Below, one piece after another: positions 1-8,199 of a stretch of DNA of 64,000 bases. The stretch is taken from positions 62,001-126,000 of the forward strand of contig CAJTFG010000003.1 in NCBI GenBank assembly GCA_910575705.1. Direction: 5' to 3'. The position numbers were made by a program, and so were the translations under genes. The DNA comes from Erysipelotrichales bacterium. GTDB taxonomy: Bacteria; Bacillota_I; Bacilli_A; Erysipelotrichales; Erysipelotrichaceae. Position 1 is the stretch's first letter; each line of letters starts with the position of its first letter. The notes beneath the pieces were generated by a model. The model saw only the letters and a list, made by a program, of their open reading frames with translations. It did not search any database and was not told where the DNA came from.

Positions 1-75
1 AGCAACTGTACACATTATAAAAAAAGAAGAAGGAAAAGTCTATAAAAATCGATAGAAATCCCCTTCTGTTATTCA

Positions 76-89
76 TGTAACCGATTACA
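76..89. promoter_or_regulatory. CcpA cre-type operator
   Basis: The 14 bases TGTAACCGATTACA fit the catabolite-responsive element consensus TGWAANCGNTNWCA at every position. The same site, read on the other strand, lies before ppdK at 47578. It sits just past the end of asnA (minus strand), so it probably controls a gene that lies left of the window. Function is inferred from the consensus only. Confidence 0.6.
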
Positions 90-100
90 AACACAGTTCC

Positions 101-1114
101 CTATAAGAGATGGATACCTGCCTCTTCACAGCTTTGAATCATATCCTCACTCCAGGCGCTTACCTGTACTTCTCCGATATGCGCTTTATTTAAAAGCACA
201 AGGCAAATACGGGATTGCCCGATACCGCCGCCCATGGTAAGCGGCAGTTCCCCATGGAGAAGCATCTGATGAAAAGGAAGCTGCTCCCTATCCAAGCAAT
301 CCGATTTCATCAATTGCTCATGCAGCTTTTCCGCATCTACCCGAATTCCCATACTGCTTAATTCCACACATGCATCCAATATCGGATAATATATCAAAAT
401 ATCCCCATTCAACGTCCAGTCATCATAATCCGGAGCGCGTCCGTCATGTTTCTGTCCGCTTTTCATCACATCTCCGATCTGCATGAGAAAAACGCTCTTA
501 TATTTTTTTACGATCTCATACTCGCGTTCCTTAACAGAAAGATCCGGATACATATCTTCCAGTTCCTGCGTTGTGATAAAATGGATATCCTGATGAATGA
601 ACGGCGTTAGATTTTCAAATACCTTGATCAGCTCAGACTGTGTTTCAGTAAGAGCCTTCATGATATTTCTCACCGTTTGTTCCAGCATTTCTCTATTGCG
701 GTTATGACGGGATATGATCTTCTCCCAATCCCATTGATCAACATATACAGAATGCAGATTGTCCAGTTCTTCATCCCGACGGATCGCATTCATATCCGTA
801 TAAATCCCCTTATTTACTTCCAGGTGATAGCGTTTCAGCGCCATTCGTTTCCATTTAGCGAGCGAGTGTACGATCTCCACATCATCTGCCAGCTCCCGAA
901 TATCAAAAGATACCGGACGCTCCGTACCATTCAGATTATCATTGAGCCCGCTGGCGGCAGATACATACAGCGGCGCGGATATACGCATCAGATTCAGATG
1001 ATGTGCCAGACGTTTTTCAAACAGATCCTTCACATATTTAATGGCAATTTCCGTCGCGACAATATCCAATTTATTCTCATAAATAGCAGGTAACATCAGT
1101 TTTCTGTCTTTCAT
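101..1114 (-). CDS. asnA: Aspartate--ammonia ligase (asparagine synthetase A)
   Basis: AsnA makes asparagine from aspartate, ammonia and ATP in the cytoplasm, by a class II aminoacyl-tRNA-synthetase-like fold. The 337-residue length is normal for the family. Recognisable family stretches are the N-terminal VKDLFEKRLAHHLNL with RISAPLYVSAASGLNDNLNG, the central QWDWEK, and the C-terminal MGGGIGQSR, the motif-3-like nucleotide-binding segment. The gene stands alone. A TATAAT box lies at 1145-1150 with only a weak -35, and an AGGAG site precedes the ATG. Downstream (1-100) there is only an imperfect inverted repeat with a T-run on the minus strand, possibly a weak terminator, plus a cre box. The identification is firm. 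Confidence 0.95.
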   Translation of the reverse strand: MKDRKLMLPAIYENKLDIVATEIAIKYVKDLFEKRLAHHLNLMRISAPLYVSAASGLNDNLNGTERPVSFDIRELADDVEIVHSLAKWKRMALKRYHLEVNKGIYTDMNAIRRDEELDNLHSVYVDQWDWEKIISRHNRNREMLEQTVRNIMKALTETQSELIKVFENLTPFIHQDIHFITTQELEDMYPDLSVKEREYEIVKKYKSVFLMQIGDVMKSGQKHDGRAPDYDDWTLNGDILIYYPILDACVELSSMGIRVDAEKLHEQLMKSDCLDREQLPFHQMLLHGELPLTMGGGIGQSRICLVLLNKAHIGEVQVSAWSEDMIQSCEEAGIHLL

Positions 1115-1187
1115 ACACTTTCACTCCTAATGTAAATATCTTTCATTATAGCTTATTTCTGAATGAAAATACAGTTAAATTTTTATT

Positions 1188-1649
1188 TCATCTATAAAGA
1201 TGATACACTCGAATATCATCGGCATATTCCTTACATACAAATCCATTATGCAGCAATACTTTTTGAGAAGCGATGTTTTTTTCCTCTACTCTCGCATAGA
1301 TCATGAAAACGGGAAATTGCCGAAACACGCGGCTGCACATTTGCCGTACGGCACAAGAAGCGATACCCTGATTCCAATATTCGTGGCCGATCCAATACGA
1401 GATTTCACCGCTGTAATCATTCTTTTTCTCAAACTGAATAAATCCGCATACCTTCTCCTGACTCGTTACCGCTTGAATACAGAATTTTTGTTTATCGGCA
1501 TCTCGATAAGTTTCCAATATCGTGACCGTATTTAAAAACGTATCCGGATATAAGTACTGTTTCAACCGCCTAGAGGCGAAGTAAGGATCCGTAGATAATA
1601 AGTGAAACTCCAATGCATCGTCAATTTTCCAGTCTCTGATCGTCGTCAT
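1188..1649 (-). CDS. GNAT family N-acetyltransferase
   Basis: A 153-residue single-domain GNAT protein. The core is visible as GEISYWIGHEYWNQGIASCAVRQ (acetyl-CoA pyrophosphate loop around residues 80-102) followed by the C-terminal ARVEEKNIASQKVLLHNGF, typical of the RimJ/RimL-like branch that acetylates protein N-termini or small amines. An AGGTGATTGT ribosome site precedes the ATG. It lies alone between asnA and the end of the rnf operon. The acceptor substrate cannot be read from the sequence. Confidence 0.85.
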   Translation of the reverse strand: MTTIRDWKIDDALEFHLLSTDPYFASRRLKQYLYPDTFLNTVTILETYRDADKQKFCIQAVTSQEKVCGFIQFEKKNDYSGEISYWIGHEYWNQGIASCAVRQMCSRVFRQFPVFMIYARVEEKNIASQKVLLHNGFVCKEYADDIRVYHLYR

Positions 1650-1743
1650 ACAATCACCTGCCTTATGCTATGCCGCTTATAGAAAATTGCTATGTTTAGC
1701 ATCTGTTTTTTTTACTCTTTTATACCGCATCCTTTCGATTTAA

Positions 1744-1774
1744 CAAAAAAAGACTCCCAGATATGGGAATCTTT
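1744..1774 (-). terminator. Intrinsic terminator of the rnf operon
   Basis: An AGA-C-TCCC / GGGA-A-TCT stem with a 4-5 base loop is followed on the minus strand by a run of seven T residues. It starts directly after the rnfB stop codon, which shows that rnfB really ends here. Confidence 0.85.
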
Positions 1775-2092
1775 TTACACCTTTACATGCAGGCAAGTAC
1801 CATCCGGTCCCGGCGTCGTGTTCAGATATTCTGCAATTCTCTCTTTTTTATCCGCTTTACACGGTTTACATGTTCCGACGGTCGTCACTTCACCATCCAC
1901 CAAAGCCTGCGCCAGACCGGCACAGCCGGCATAGCCGCAGCCTCCGCAGTTATAATTGGGAAGCATCGCCGTTACCGCCTCTACACGTTCATCTACTTCT
2001 ACAGCCAAGTATTTATCGGCAATTCCAAGTCCCAGTCCCAGCAAAGCACCGAGAACCAGCATCATCGCAATTGCAATCAGCATTCCATCCAT
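1775..2092 (-). CDS. rnfB: Rnf complex subunit B, short form (FeS domain only)
   Basis: RnfB normally passes electrons from ferredoxin into the membrane Rnf complex. This protein has only 105 residues: one N-terminal membrane segment (residues about 4-26) and the 4Fe-4S domain with NCGGCGYAGCAG and GTCKPC (CX2CX4C...C, about residues 48-80). The whole C-terminal polyferredoxin part, which makes most RnfB proteins about 190-280 residues long, is missing. There is no sign of a frameshift: the stop codon is followed at once by the operon terminator. A strong AAGGAAGG site precedes the ATG. It is the last gene of the operon. Function in Rnf is firm from context; electron entry must differ from the classical form. 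Confidence 0.88.
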   Translation of the reverse strand: MDGMLIAIAMMLVLGALLGLGLGIADKYLAVEVDERVEAVTAMLPNYNCGGCGYAGCAGLAQALVDGEVTTVGTCKPCKADKKERIAEYLNTTPGPDGTCLHVKV

Positions 2093-2107
2093 AGTGACCT
2101 TCCTTTC

Positions 2108-2269
2108 TTACGCATCGTGTGCAGGATGATTCGCACATCCTATATCCTTGCAGCCGCTGCATTCCGCTTTCAGATTTTCACAGCCTTCCGGAAGAGGTGT
2201 TTTATGATTGCAGTAATACAACAATGCATACAATCCTCCCAGCACTGCAAACAGCAATACGGCATACAT
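2108..2269 (-). CDS. Small Cys-rich membrane protein inside the rnf operon
   Basis: An unlisted small gene of 53 codons begins one base after the rnfA stop and ends just inside the rnfB ribosome site, so it is packed exactly between the two. The protein has a hydrophobic N-terminal helix (residues 2-19, MYAVLLFAVLGGLYALLYY), then a short tail with four spaced cysteines: C30, C37, C40 and C45, as ECSGCKDIGC, ending in NHPAHDA with two His. The layout resembles small FeoB-associated Cys-rich membrane proteins. I know no named Rnf subunit of this kind. Spacing, the single-helix topology and the metal- or cluster-type Cys set suggest an accessory electron-transfer or cluster-supply subunit; this is inference. 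Confidence 0.75.
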   Translation of the reverse strand: MYAVLLFAVLGGLYALLYYCNHKTPLPEGCENLKAECSGCKDIGCANHPAHDA

Positions 2270-2270
2270 G

Positions 2271-2852
2271 TTATACAAGTCCCATCAGACCGCTGAATGC
2301 CAAAGCCATCATAGCTGCGACGATCAAAGCGATCGGATTTCCGCGGAAGGCTGCCGGCGTCTTTGCCGCGTCCAACCGTTCACGTATGGTTGAAAAAATA
2401 TATAAGACAAGGGTAAATCCAATAGGGATCGCAAAGGAATACGTCAGCATTTCCGCAAAGTCATATCCTTGCTTGATATTTTCCAATGCTACCATCAATA
2501 CAGCACAGTTTGTCGTAATCAACGGAAGGTATACACCTAAAGCCTTATAAAGAGAAGGACTGGTCTTCTTTATGATCATCTCTGTCAGTTGAACCAAAGA
2601 TGCGATAACCAAGATAAAGGTAATCAAATCCATATACTCGATATGCAGCGGTGCGAGCACACCGTGATAAAGACCATAGGTCACTATGGCAGCGGCAACG
2701 ATAACAAAGGTCACTGCCCCTCCCATACCGATCGCAGAACTGCTCTTTTTGGAAACCCCCATGAACGGGCACATACCCAAAAACTGATTTAAGATAACAT
2801 TGTTGATAAGAACAGCTGTCACAAAGATCGTAAATAGATTTCCGATATCCAT
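2271..2852 (-). CDS. rnfA: Rnf complex integral membrane subunit A
   Basis: A 193-residue polytopic protein with about six membrane helices, the usual size. Together RnfA and RnfE form the membrane core and hold an intramembrane [2Fe-2S] cluster through conserved Cys. Here these are seen as NQFLGMCPFMG (C28) and LPLITTNCAV (about C112). The start codon lies two bases after the rnfE stop, and the AAGGAGG site lies inside rnfE. It is followed by the 53-aa Cys protein and rnfB. Confidence 0.96.
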   Translation of the reverse strand: MDIGNLFTIFVTAVLINNVILNQFLGMCPFMGVSKKSSSAIGMGGAVTFVIVAAAIVTYGLYHGVLAPLHIEYMDLITFILVIASLVQLTEMIIKKTSPSLYKALGVYLPLITTNCAVLMVALENIKQGYDFAEMLTYSFAIPIGFTLVLYIFSTIRERLDAAKTPAAFRGNPIALIVAAMMALAFSGLMGLV

Positions 2853-2853
2853 T

Positions 2854-3546
2854 CTATTTCGCCTCCTTTGCTAAAGCTGCCTGTGCAGCCTCTTGCGCTT
2901 TTTTCTTCTTTTCCGCTTTTGCCGTCTTGGCATTTTTATAACCGGCCAGCGCCGCTGCCAGCAACGCAAACGTCACAAAGGCTCCAAACGGCTGATTAAA
3001 TACGGATATGACATAATCTTCGGGAATGATGCGGAACTCAAAGATCATCTGTGTCGCATCAAAGGGATTTGTAAAATTCAAAACCCCGGTAGAAATGACC
3101 TGACGGATAACGGACATCACGATCAGGGAACACGTATATCCAAGCCCCATTCCCAAACCATCAAGTGCAGAATCAAATACGTTGTTTTTGCTGGCAAAAG
3201 ATTCCGCTCTTCCTAAAATGATACAGTTTACGACAATCAGCGGGATAAATACCCCCAATGCCGTATCCAGACTGGCCGCATATGCTTTGATCAACATCTG
3301 AATGATCTTAACAAGAGTGGCAATAACAACGATATAAACCGGAATGCGGATCTCATTCGGTGTGATATTACGAATCAATGAGATGATCACATTGGACATG
3401 ATCAATACGGCAATAACCGCAACCCCCATACCGATCGCATTATTCAATGTCGTTGTAATAGCCAGTGTCGAACAAATTCCCAAGTACAATGAGAAGACAG
3501 GATTTTCACGGATGAACCCTGCCGTAAAATTTTCTTTACGATTCAT
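2854..3546 (-). CDS. rnfE: Rnf complex integral membrane subunit E
   Basis: A 230-residue homologue of RnfA with six predicted membrane helices. The paired Cys positions are present as LGICSTLAITTTL (about C25) and PLIVVNCIILGRAE (about C108). The last 35 residues are a Lys/Ala-rich cytoplasmic tail (KNAKTAKAEKKKKAQ), longer than in most RnfE proteins. An AGGAGGG site precedes the ATG. It lies between rnfG and rnfA in the standard C-D-G-E-A-B order. Confidence 0.96.
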   Translation of the reverse strand: MNRKENFTAGFIRENPVFSLYLGICSTLAITTTLNNAIGMGVAVIAVLIMSNVIISLIRNITPNEIRIPVYIVVIATLVKIIQMLIKAYAASLDTALGVFIPLIVVNCIILGRAESFASKNNVFDSALDGLGMGLGYTCSLIVMSVIRQVISTGVLNFTNPFDATQMIFEFRIIPEDYVISVFNQPFGAFVTFALLAAALAGYKNAKTAKAEKKKKAQEAAQAALAKEAK

Positions 3547-3558
3547 GCTTCATCCCTC

Positions 3559-4071
3559 CTATTCCATATTGTCTGCAAAATATTGTGCAGCTTCGTTGAT
3601 TCCGTCGACGACCGGTGTAGAAGAAATCGTCGCTCCGGAAATCGTATCTAATTTTTCATTTCCCTTTTTACCGATCAAGCTGTCCGCAAAGGAATCATCA
3701 GCGACTTTTGATCCGATCCCCTGCGTATCGCCGTTAGAAATAACGGCATAATGCGTAATGGTTCCGGATTCATCAAACGCCACCATAAAACTCGTTCCAT
3801 CCTTATAACCGGTAACTTGCAGTTTAAAAATCGTCTCCGTACCTGCTACCGTAAAGATCTTTTCAATCGTCTTACTGTTTCCCTTTACATCGATCTGCTG
3901 GAAATCGCTGTCAGCAGCATCCGGAAACATCAGTTTCAGATTTTCTTTTTCTGCTGCCAATGCATTTTCCGCGATGATCGGCGCTGTCAGATTATTGGCA
4001 AAAGCCAGTGCTCCGCCGCTGATGGCAGCTACAAGAGCCAAGAAAATCGTTAAATGAAGTATTTTTTTCAT
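3559..4071 (-). CDS. rnfG: Rnf complex FMN-binding subunit G
   Basis: A 170-residue protein with one N-terminal membrane anchor (residues 4-27) and an extracytoplasmic FMN-binding domain. The covalent flavin motif is DTISGATISS at residues 142-151, so T148 is the expected FMN-phosphothreonine, attached by ApbE (the gene at 7048). GIGSKVADDSF around residue 118 is the usual family loop. A GGAGGG site precedes the start. It lies directly after rnfD, which carries a second domain of the same type. Confidence 0.95.
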   Translation of the reverse strand: MKKILHLTIFLALVAAISGGALAFANNLTAPIIAENALAAEKENLKLMFPDAADSDFQQIDVKGNSKTIEKIFTVAGTETIFKLQVTGYKDGTSFMVAFDESGTITHYAVISNGDTQGIGSKVADDSFADSLIGKKGNEKLDTISGATISSTPVVDGINEAAQYFADNME

Positions 4072-4083
4072 AACGTTTCCCTC

Positions 4084-5583
4084 CTAAAAGCCAAGTGCAT
4101 TGCGCACTTCCAAAACAGCACGTACAACAGATTTAGTAGTGTAAGTCGCACCAGTAACAGCATCGTTCACTTCGATCTCAAACTCACTGGCCAAAGATAA
4201 TCCCTCAAACTGTGATAAGAACTTCGGACTTTCCACCTTATCACCGATGTACTCCGTATCGCTCATCTTCGTTACCCGCACGCTTTTTACTGTATTATCA
4301 CTGCGGTTGACAATGATCTCATAAACATTCGGATCGGTAGGATGATCGTAATTCGGCATATTCGGTCCTTCCACAGCGGCAAATCCTTGGGCCGTTACAA
4401 TATATGTCGTCGTACCGTCACCATTATCCACCGTCGAATCAATATTCGCCTGTAAAGTACTCAGATATGGATCATCCAGTTTCACAAAAACCTTCTCTTT
4501 TACTTTTTCCTTTGCCGGCTCAATAACACTGGCCGCAAGACTGACGCATCCTGCTCCCAACGCCGCAATGACAGCGAAGATGACCGCTGATTTTTTACGA
4601 ACTACCAGCTGTTTGCCATCCGTTGCTTTTTCAATCATCGGCGTCAACATATTCATGATCAATATAGAGTATAAAACACCTTCCGGATAGTTTCCTTTAA
4701 CACGGATCAAAACCGTGAGGATCGCCGCTCCTAAAGCAAAGATACATTTCCCCTGAGCACTTGTCGGTGATGTAACGGGATCGGTAAGCATAAATACCGC
4801 TCCAAACATAACACCGCCGCTGAACAGATGAAACAGCGGGTACCACAGCCAGTCACTCATGCCTGCGGTGATCGCGATAACACTGGCAAAGACAAAGACA
4901 GCACACAGATAGATGACCGGTATTCTCCAGTCGATCACCTTTCGCAATGCCAAGATCACGCCTACGATCATGATCATCAAAGCGCTGGTCTCTCCGATCG
5001 CTCCTGGATAAAAACCTACAAACAGATTGTCCAAACCTCCTACCTGCGTCATCAGCTTGGATATCATATTCGGATCTACAACCAACCAATTATATTCCGT
5101 AGCCATAAGTGTCGTCGGCGTTACCGCTGTGATCACATCGGTAGTAGCGCCGGCAAAGGAAGCGAAGATAACCGCCCTTCCGAATGCTGCCGGATTAAAA
5201 ATGTTTTGTCCGAAACCGCCGAACAGCAGCTTTCCGATAAAAATACTGAAAAACGTAGCGATTCCCAAAGCATACGGCGTAATGGTAACCGGACACATCA
5301 TCGTAAGGATGATGGCCGTAATCCAACCAAACGAACCGCTTAAAAACGGAATCAGTTTTTGACGTGTAAACAACGCCCACAGCGTTTCGGTAACCAAAGC
5401 CACCGCAAGGGAAATCAGCATGAGCAAAACGCACTGCAAGGCTACATCTGTCCCATATTCATCGTAATAAAAATAAACGGAAAACGCAAACACGGCCAGC
5501 AATCCCAGCATGAGTTCCAGCATGATACGCTTCGTACTCTGCTTCTGGCGTAAGTTAGGCGCTGGATTAAATGTAAATTTCAT
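4084..5583 (-). CDS. rnfD: Rnf subunit D fused to a C-terminal FMN-binding (RnfG-like) domain
   Basis: RnfD is a polytopic subunit with a covalent FMN; family members are usually 300-350 residues, but this one has 499. Residues 1 to about 325 are the RnfD membrane part, with the flavin-site region DVITAVTPTTLM (about residue 150) and GGVMFGAVFMLTDPVTSPTS near 260. A further membrane helix (about 331-352) then leads to an outside domain of about 145 residues ending in NDAVTGATYTTKSVV, where T480 fits the ApbE flavinylation site. The Rnf complex here should thus carry three covalent FMN groups. There is no frameshift, and the GGAGGG start site is good. Confidence 0.93.
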   Translation of the reverse strand: MKFTFNPAPNLRQKQSTKRIMLELMLGLLAVFAFSVYFYYDEYGTDVALQCVLLMLISLAVALVTETLWALFTRQKLIPFLSGSFGWITAIILTMMCPVTITPYALGIATFFSIFIGKLLFGGFGQNIFNPAAFGRAVIFASFAGATTDVITAVTPTTLMATEYNWLVVDPNMISKLMTQVGGLDNLFVGFYPGAIGETSALMIMIVGVILALRKVIDWRIPVIYLCAVFVFASVIAITAGMSDWLWYPLFHLFSGGVMFGAVFMLTDPVTSPTSAQGKCIFALGAAILTVLIRVKGNYPEGVLYSILIMNMLTPMIEKATDGKQLVVRKKSAVIFAVIAALGAGCVSLAASVIEPAKEKVKEKVFVKLDDPYLSTLQANIDSTVDNGDGTTTYIVTAQGFAAVEGPNMPNYDHPTDPNVYEIIVNRSDNTVKSVRVTKMSDTEYIGDKVESPKFLSQFEGLSLASEFEIEVNDAVTGATYTTKSVVRAVLEVRNALGF

Positions 5584-5594
5584 AAAGACCCTCC

Positions 5595-6887
5595 TTACTT
5601 CTTAGCCAGCTGCATCTGGCGCTTGGCTTTGCGGACATTTTCCGTCACATCCAGACGAGACGGACATACATACGTACATAAACCACATTCAATACAATCC
5701 ATGACAGACAGCCGTTCCATCATCGCTTTATCTTTAGCATTCAAAGACTGCGCAATGCGCACAGGCTGTAATCCGGCAGGACAGTGATCGGAGCACTGAC
5801 CGCAGCGAAGGCAGGCAACATCCTTGTATGGAACTATTTTCAAAACTGTCAGCGCATCGCTGGCACGGTCGACAACGAACTGGTCATTGACGATCGTTTT
5901 CCCCATCATCGGACCGCCGGCGATCAATTTTACTTCCTCATCGGTATACCCGCCGCAAGCCTCTGTAATTTCTTTTACCTGCATACCGACCGGAACTCGC
6001 ACATTGCATGGTTCTTTAATACCGTCCCCGGATACCGTCACCGTCTTCTCGATGATCGGCATTCCGTTGATCAAGGCATTTCCAAATGCGATCGCGGTCG
6101 TTGCATTATTGACAATCGCTCCGATCTCACTTGGCAATCTCTTATAATCCGCTTGCATCAAATGACGTACTAAGGTCCTTTCCCATCCCATAGGATACAC
6201 ATCCGGCACGGAAACAACCGTGACATCGGCAATATTCGCTACCGCTTCCTGCACTTGCTTGATAAGCTCCGGATGCGTTTTCTTGATAGCGATCACACAT
6301 GACTGTGCCTGTGCCATTTTCTTCATCGCCAAAACGCCGGTAACCATAAGATCCAGATTGCTCTGAACCATTTTATAATCCGCCGTAATGTACGGTTCAC
6401 ATTCCACCGCATTGATGATCAGCTTCTTAATATCCTTTACATTTTTATATTTCATATATGCAGGGAAACCGGCACCACCGCACCCGACGATACCTGCATT
6501 CATCATGAATTCCACCAGTTCCTCTTTGCCTGCTCTTTGATAATCCAAAGGCGCAAAGGCCTGCCTCATCTCATATTTTCCATCACTTTCAATAATCAGA
6601 TGATCCTGCGTTTTCAATGTAGCATGCATGAGCTTCTGCACACCTCTGACCGTACCGGATACACTGGCATAAATCGGTACTACTATACGATCATTGCATA
6701 CCGCTATCTTCGTTCCAGCATATACGTGTTCTCCCTCATGGACCAGTATTTCAAAATCTGTTGAATGTCCCGCATATAACGGAATATATACCCACTGTTG
6801 CGGTTTCAACACTCTGACTTCTTTGGTTTCTGTCAGATCCTTATGTCCCGGGATATGCTGATGCATCGGTCCTTTGAACAATGACAT
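5595..6887 (-). CDS. rnfC: Rnf complex soluble subunit C (NADH/FMN, two 4Fe-4S clusters)
   Basis: RnfC is the peripheral cytoplasmic subunit that handles NADH and FMN. It starts with MSLFKGPMHQHIPGHKDLTE, the usual N-terminal barrel; the flavin/NADH segment GCGGAGFPAYMKYK is in the middle, and two clusters near the end are bound by CLRCGQCSDHC and CIECGLCTYVC. An upstream ATG at 6935 would leave about eight bases of leader from the promoter and has no ribosome site. The ATG at 6887 has AAGGTG six bases upstream, so I chose it (430 residues). With RnfB reduced, RnfC holds most of the recognisable cytosolic FeS clusters of the complex. Confidence 0.95.
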   Translation of the reverse strand: MSLFKGPMHQHIPGHKDLTETKEVRVLKPQQWVYIPLYAGHSTDFEILVHEGEHVYAGTKIAVCNDRIVVPIYASVSGTVRGVQKLMHATLKTQDHLIIESDGKYEMRQAFAPLDYQRAGKEELVEFMMNAGIVGCGGAGFPAYMKYKNVKDIKKLIINAVECEPYITADYKMVQSNLDLMVTGVLAMKKMAQAQSCVIAIKKTHPELIKQVQEAVANIADVTVVSVPDVYPMGWERTLVRHLMQADYKRLPSEIGAIVNNATTAIAFGNALINGMPIIEKTVTVSGDGIKEPCNVRVPVGMQVKEITEACGGYTDEEVKLIAGGPMMGKTIVNDQFVVDRASDALTVLKIVPYKDVACLRCGQCSDHCPAGLQPVRIAQSLNAKDKAMMERLSVMDCIECGLCTYVCPSRLDVTENVRKAKRQMQLAKK

Positions 6888-6949
6888 TGCATTCACCTTT
6901 CCTTTCGTTCCACCCTTTAACTTTGTAAACTGCATAACACAGCAAAGAT

Positions 6950-6978
6950 ATTATAAACATTTTCTTAAAGCAATACAA
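6950..6978 (-). promoter_or_regulatory. rnf operon promoter
   Basis: On the minus strand TTGTAT (6973-6978) and TATAAT (6950-6955) are 17 bases apart. It faces away from the apbE promoter, so the flavin acceptor operon and the flavin transferase gene share one 160-base control region. Confidence 0.65.
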
Positions 6979-7003
6979 TAAAAAAGGAATTTTTTATTAT
7001 CTT

Positions 7004-7032
7004 TTTACGTTCATCACGCACTATGCTATAAT
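7004..7032 (+). promoter_or_regulatory. apbE promoter
   Basis: TTTACG (7004-7009) and TATAAT (7027-7032) are 17 bases apart, directly before the GGTGATAAT ribosome site of apbE. Confidence 0.6.
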
Positions 7033-7047
7033 AACGGCGGTGATAAT

Positions 7048-8163
7048 ATGAAAAAAGCGATGATAACATGTTTGCTCCTGTTTCTATTTACAGGATGCAG
7101 TAAAACAGAAAATACAGAAAAATACAGTTCTCAGATGACCGATGTCGGTTTTGATACCTTTGTCAGTCTAACGCTGTATACTACCGATGAAGATACTTAC
7201 AACTCCTATGAATCCATGGTAAAAGAAAGTTTTCTTCATTATCACAAACTGTTTGATAAATATCACGCTTATGAAGGCGTAAATAACATTTATACGATCA
7301 ATCAGAAAGCAGGGATAGAACCGGTAAAAGTCGATCCCGAAATCATCGAATTGCTGAAGATGTCAGAATCTTTTTCCATAAAAACAAAATATCAATTTGA
7401 CATTACCATGGGATCGGTTTTAGAAATCTGGCATACCTACCGCGATATGGGAACGAAAGCGAATAACGAAGGAACCGAAAGTCAATTACCTCCTTTGGAA
7501 GACTTGCAGAAAGCGGCAAGCTGCAGCGGCTGGGATAATGTAGAGATCAATGAAGAAGAACAAACCGTATTTTTGAAAAAATCATGTGCAAGCCTCGATG
7601 TGGGAAGCGTGGCAAAAGGATATGCAACCGAAAAAACCGCCCTTCTTTTAGAAGAACAGGGAATCTCCTCAGGTATCTTGAACGCAGGCGGGAATGTCCG
7701 TCTGATCGGAAGCAAGCCGGATGGCAGCGATTGGAAGGTGGGCATCCAAGTCCCGGATATCGTTTCCAGCACGACAGACTCTCTGGCAACCGTTTCTCTC
7801 CCCTCTGCGGCTTCCTTTGTAACCAGCGGCGATTATCAGCGTTACTACTTACATAACGATCAACTGATCCACCATATCATCGATCCGAGCACACTGTTTC
7901 CTGCCGACTATTTCCGAGCCATTACCGTCATTGATTATGACAGCAGCAGCGAAGCGGACATCCTGTCTACATCCCTCTATACTTTAAGCTTTGAAGAAGG
8001 CATCCAGCTGATCGATTCCTTACAAAAGGAAGGACATAAAATAGAAGCTATCTGGGTTTTTGATGATAAAAACGAGCTTCCACAAAACACAAAGCTGATC
8101 AAAGCTGGAAAATATACGATCGCCGCTACCGACGGCATCCGCGAGCATATACAAATAAAATAA
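7048..8163 (+). CDS. apbE: FAD:protein FMN transferase, lipoprotein
   Basis: ApbE moves FMN from FAD onto Thr of target proteins on the outer face of the membrane. The 371-residue protein has a lipoprotein signal with lipobox LFTGC (lipid Cys at residue 17). Family motifs are FDITMGSVLEIWH (about 112-124), SLDVGSVAKGYATEK (about 183-197), SSGILNAGGNVRLIG (FAD-binding, about 206-220) and HHIIDPSTLFPA (in place of the usual HIIDPxTG), followed by the metal-site region DSSSEADILSTSLY. It is divergent from the rnf operon, whose RnfD and RnfG carry its target motifs. The two lipoproteins at 27.3-28.2 kb are further likely targets. Confidence 0.95.
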   Translation: MKKAMITCLLLFLFTGCSKTENTEKYSSQMTDVGFDTFVSLTLYTTDEDTYNSYESMVKESFLHYHKLFDKYHAYEGVNNIYTINQKAGIEPVKVDPEIIELLKMSESFSIKTKYQFDITMGSVLEIWHTYRDMGTKANNEGTESQLPPLEDLQKAASCSGWDNVEINEEEQTVFLKKSCASLDVGSVAKGYATEKTALLLEEQGISSGILNAGGNVRLIGSKPDGSDWKVGIQVPDIVSSTTDSLATVSLPSAASFVTSGDYQRYYLHNDQLIHHIIDPSTLFPADYFRAITVIDYDSSSEADILSTSLYTLSFEEGIQLIDSLQKEGHKIEAIWVFDDKNELPQNTKLIKAGKYTIAATDGIREHIQIK

Positions 8164-8170
8164 TGATGAA

Positions 8171-8194
8171 AAAAAACGGCAATCGCCGTTTTTT
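8171..8194. terminator. Bidirectional terminator between apbE and pgi
   Basis: A CGGC/GCCG stem is flanked by six A residues on one side and six T on the other, so it can end both converging genes. Confidence 0.85.
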
Positions 8195-8199
8195 GTTTT

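Noticed and set aside
1690-2092. Frameshift or assembly error explaining the short rnfB
   Set aside because: The frame is clean, the stop is followed directly by an intrinsic terminator, and no cluster motifs (CxxCxxCxxxCP) appear in other frames downstream.
2119-2550. Plus-strand ORF of 143 codons over rnfA
   Set aside because: It is antisense to rnfA, has no family resemblance and no ribosome site; a shadow of the real gene.
4828-5343. Plus-strand ORF of 171 codons over rnfD
   Set aside because: Highly charged and without hydrophobic core; mirror frame of a membrane protein gene.
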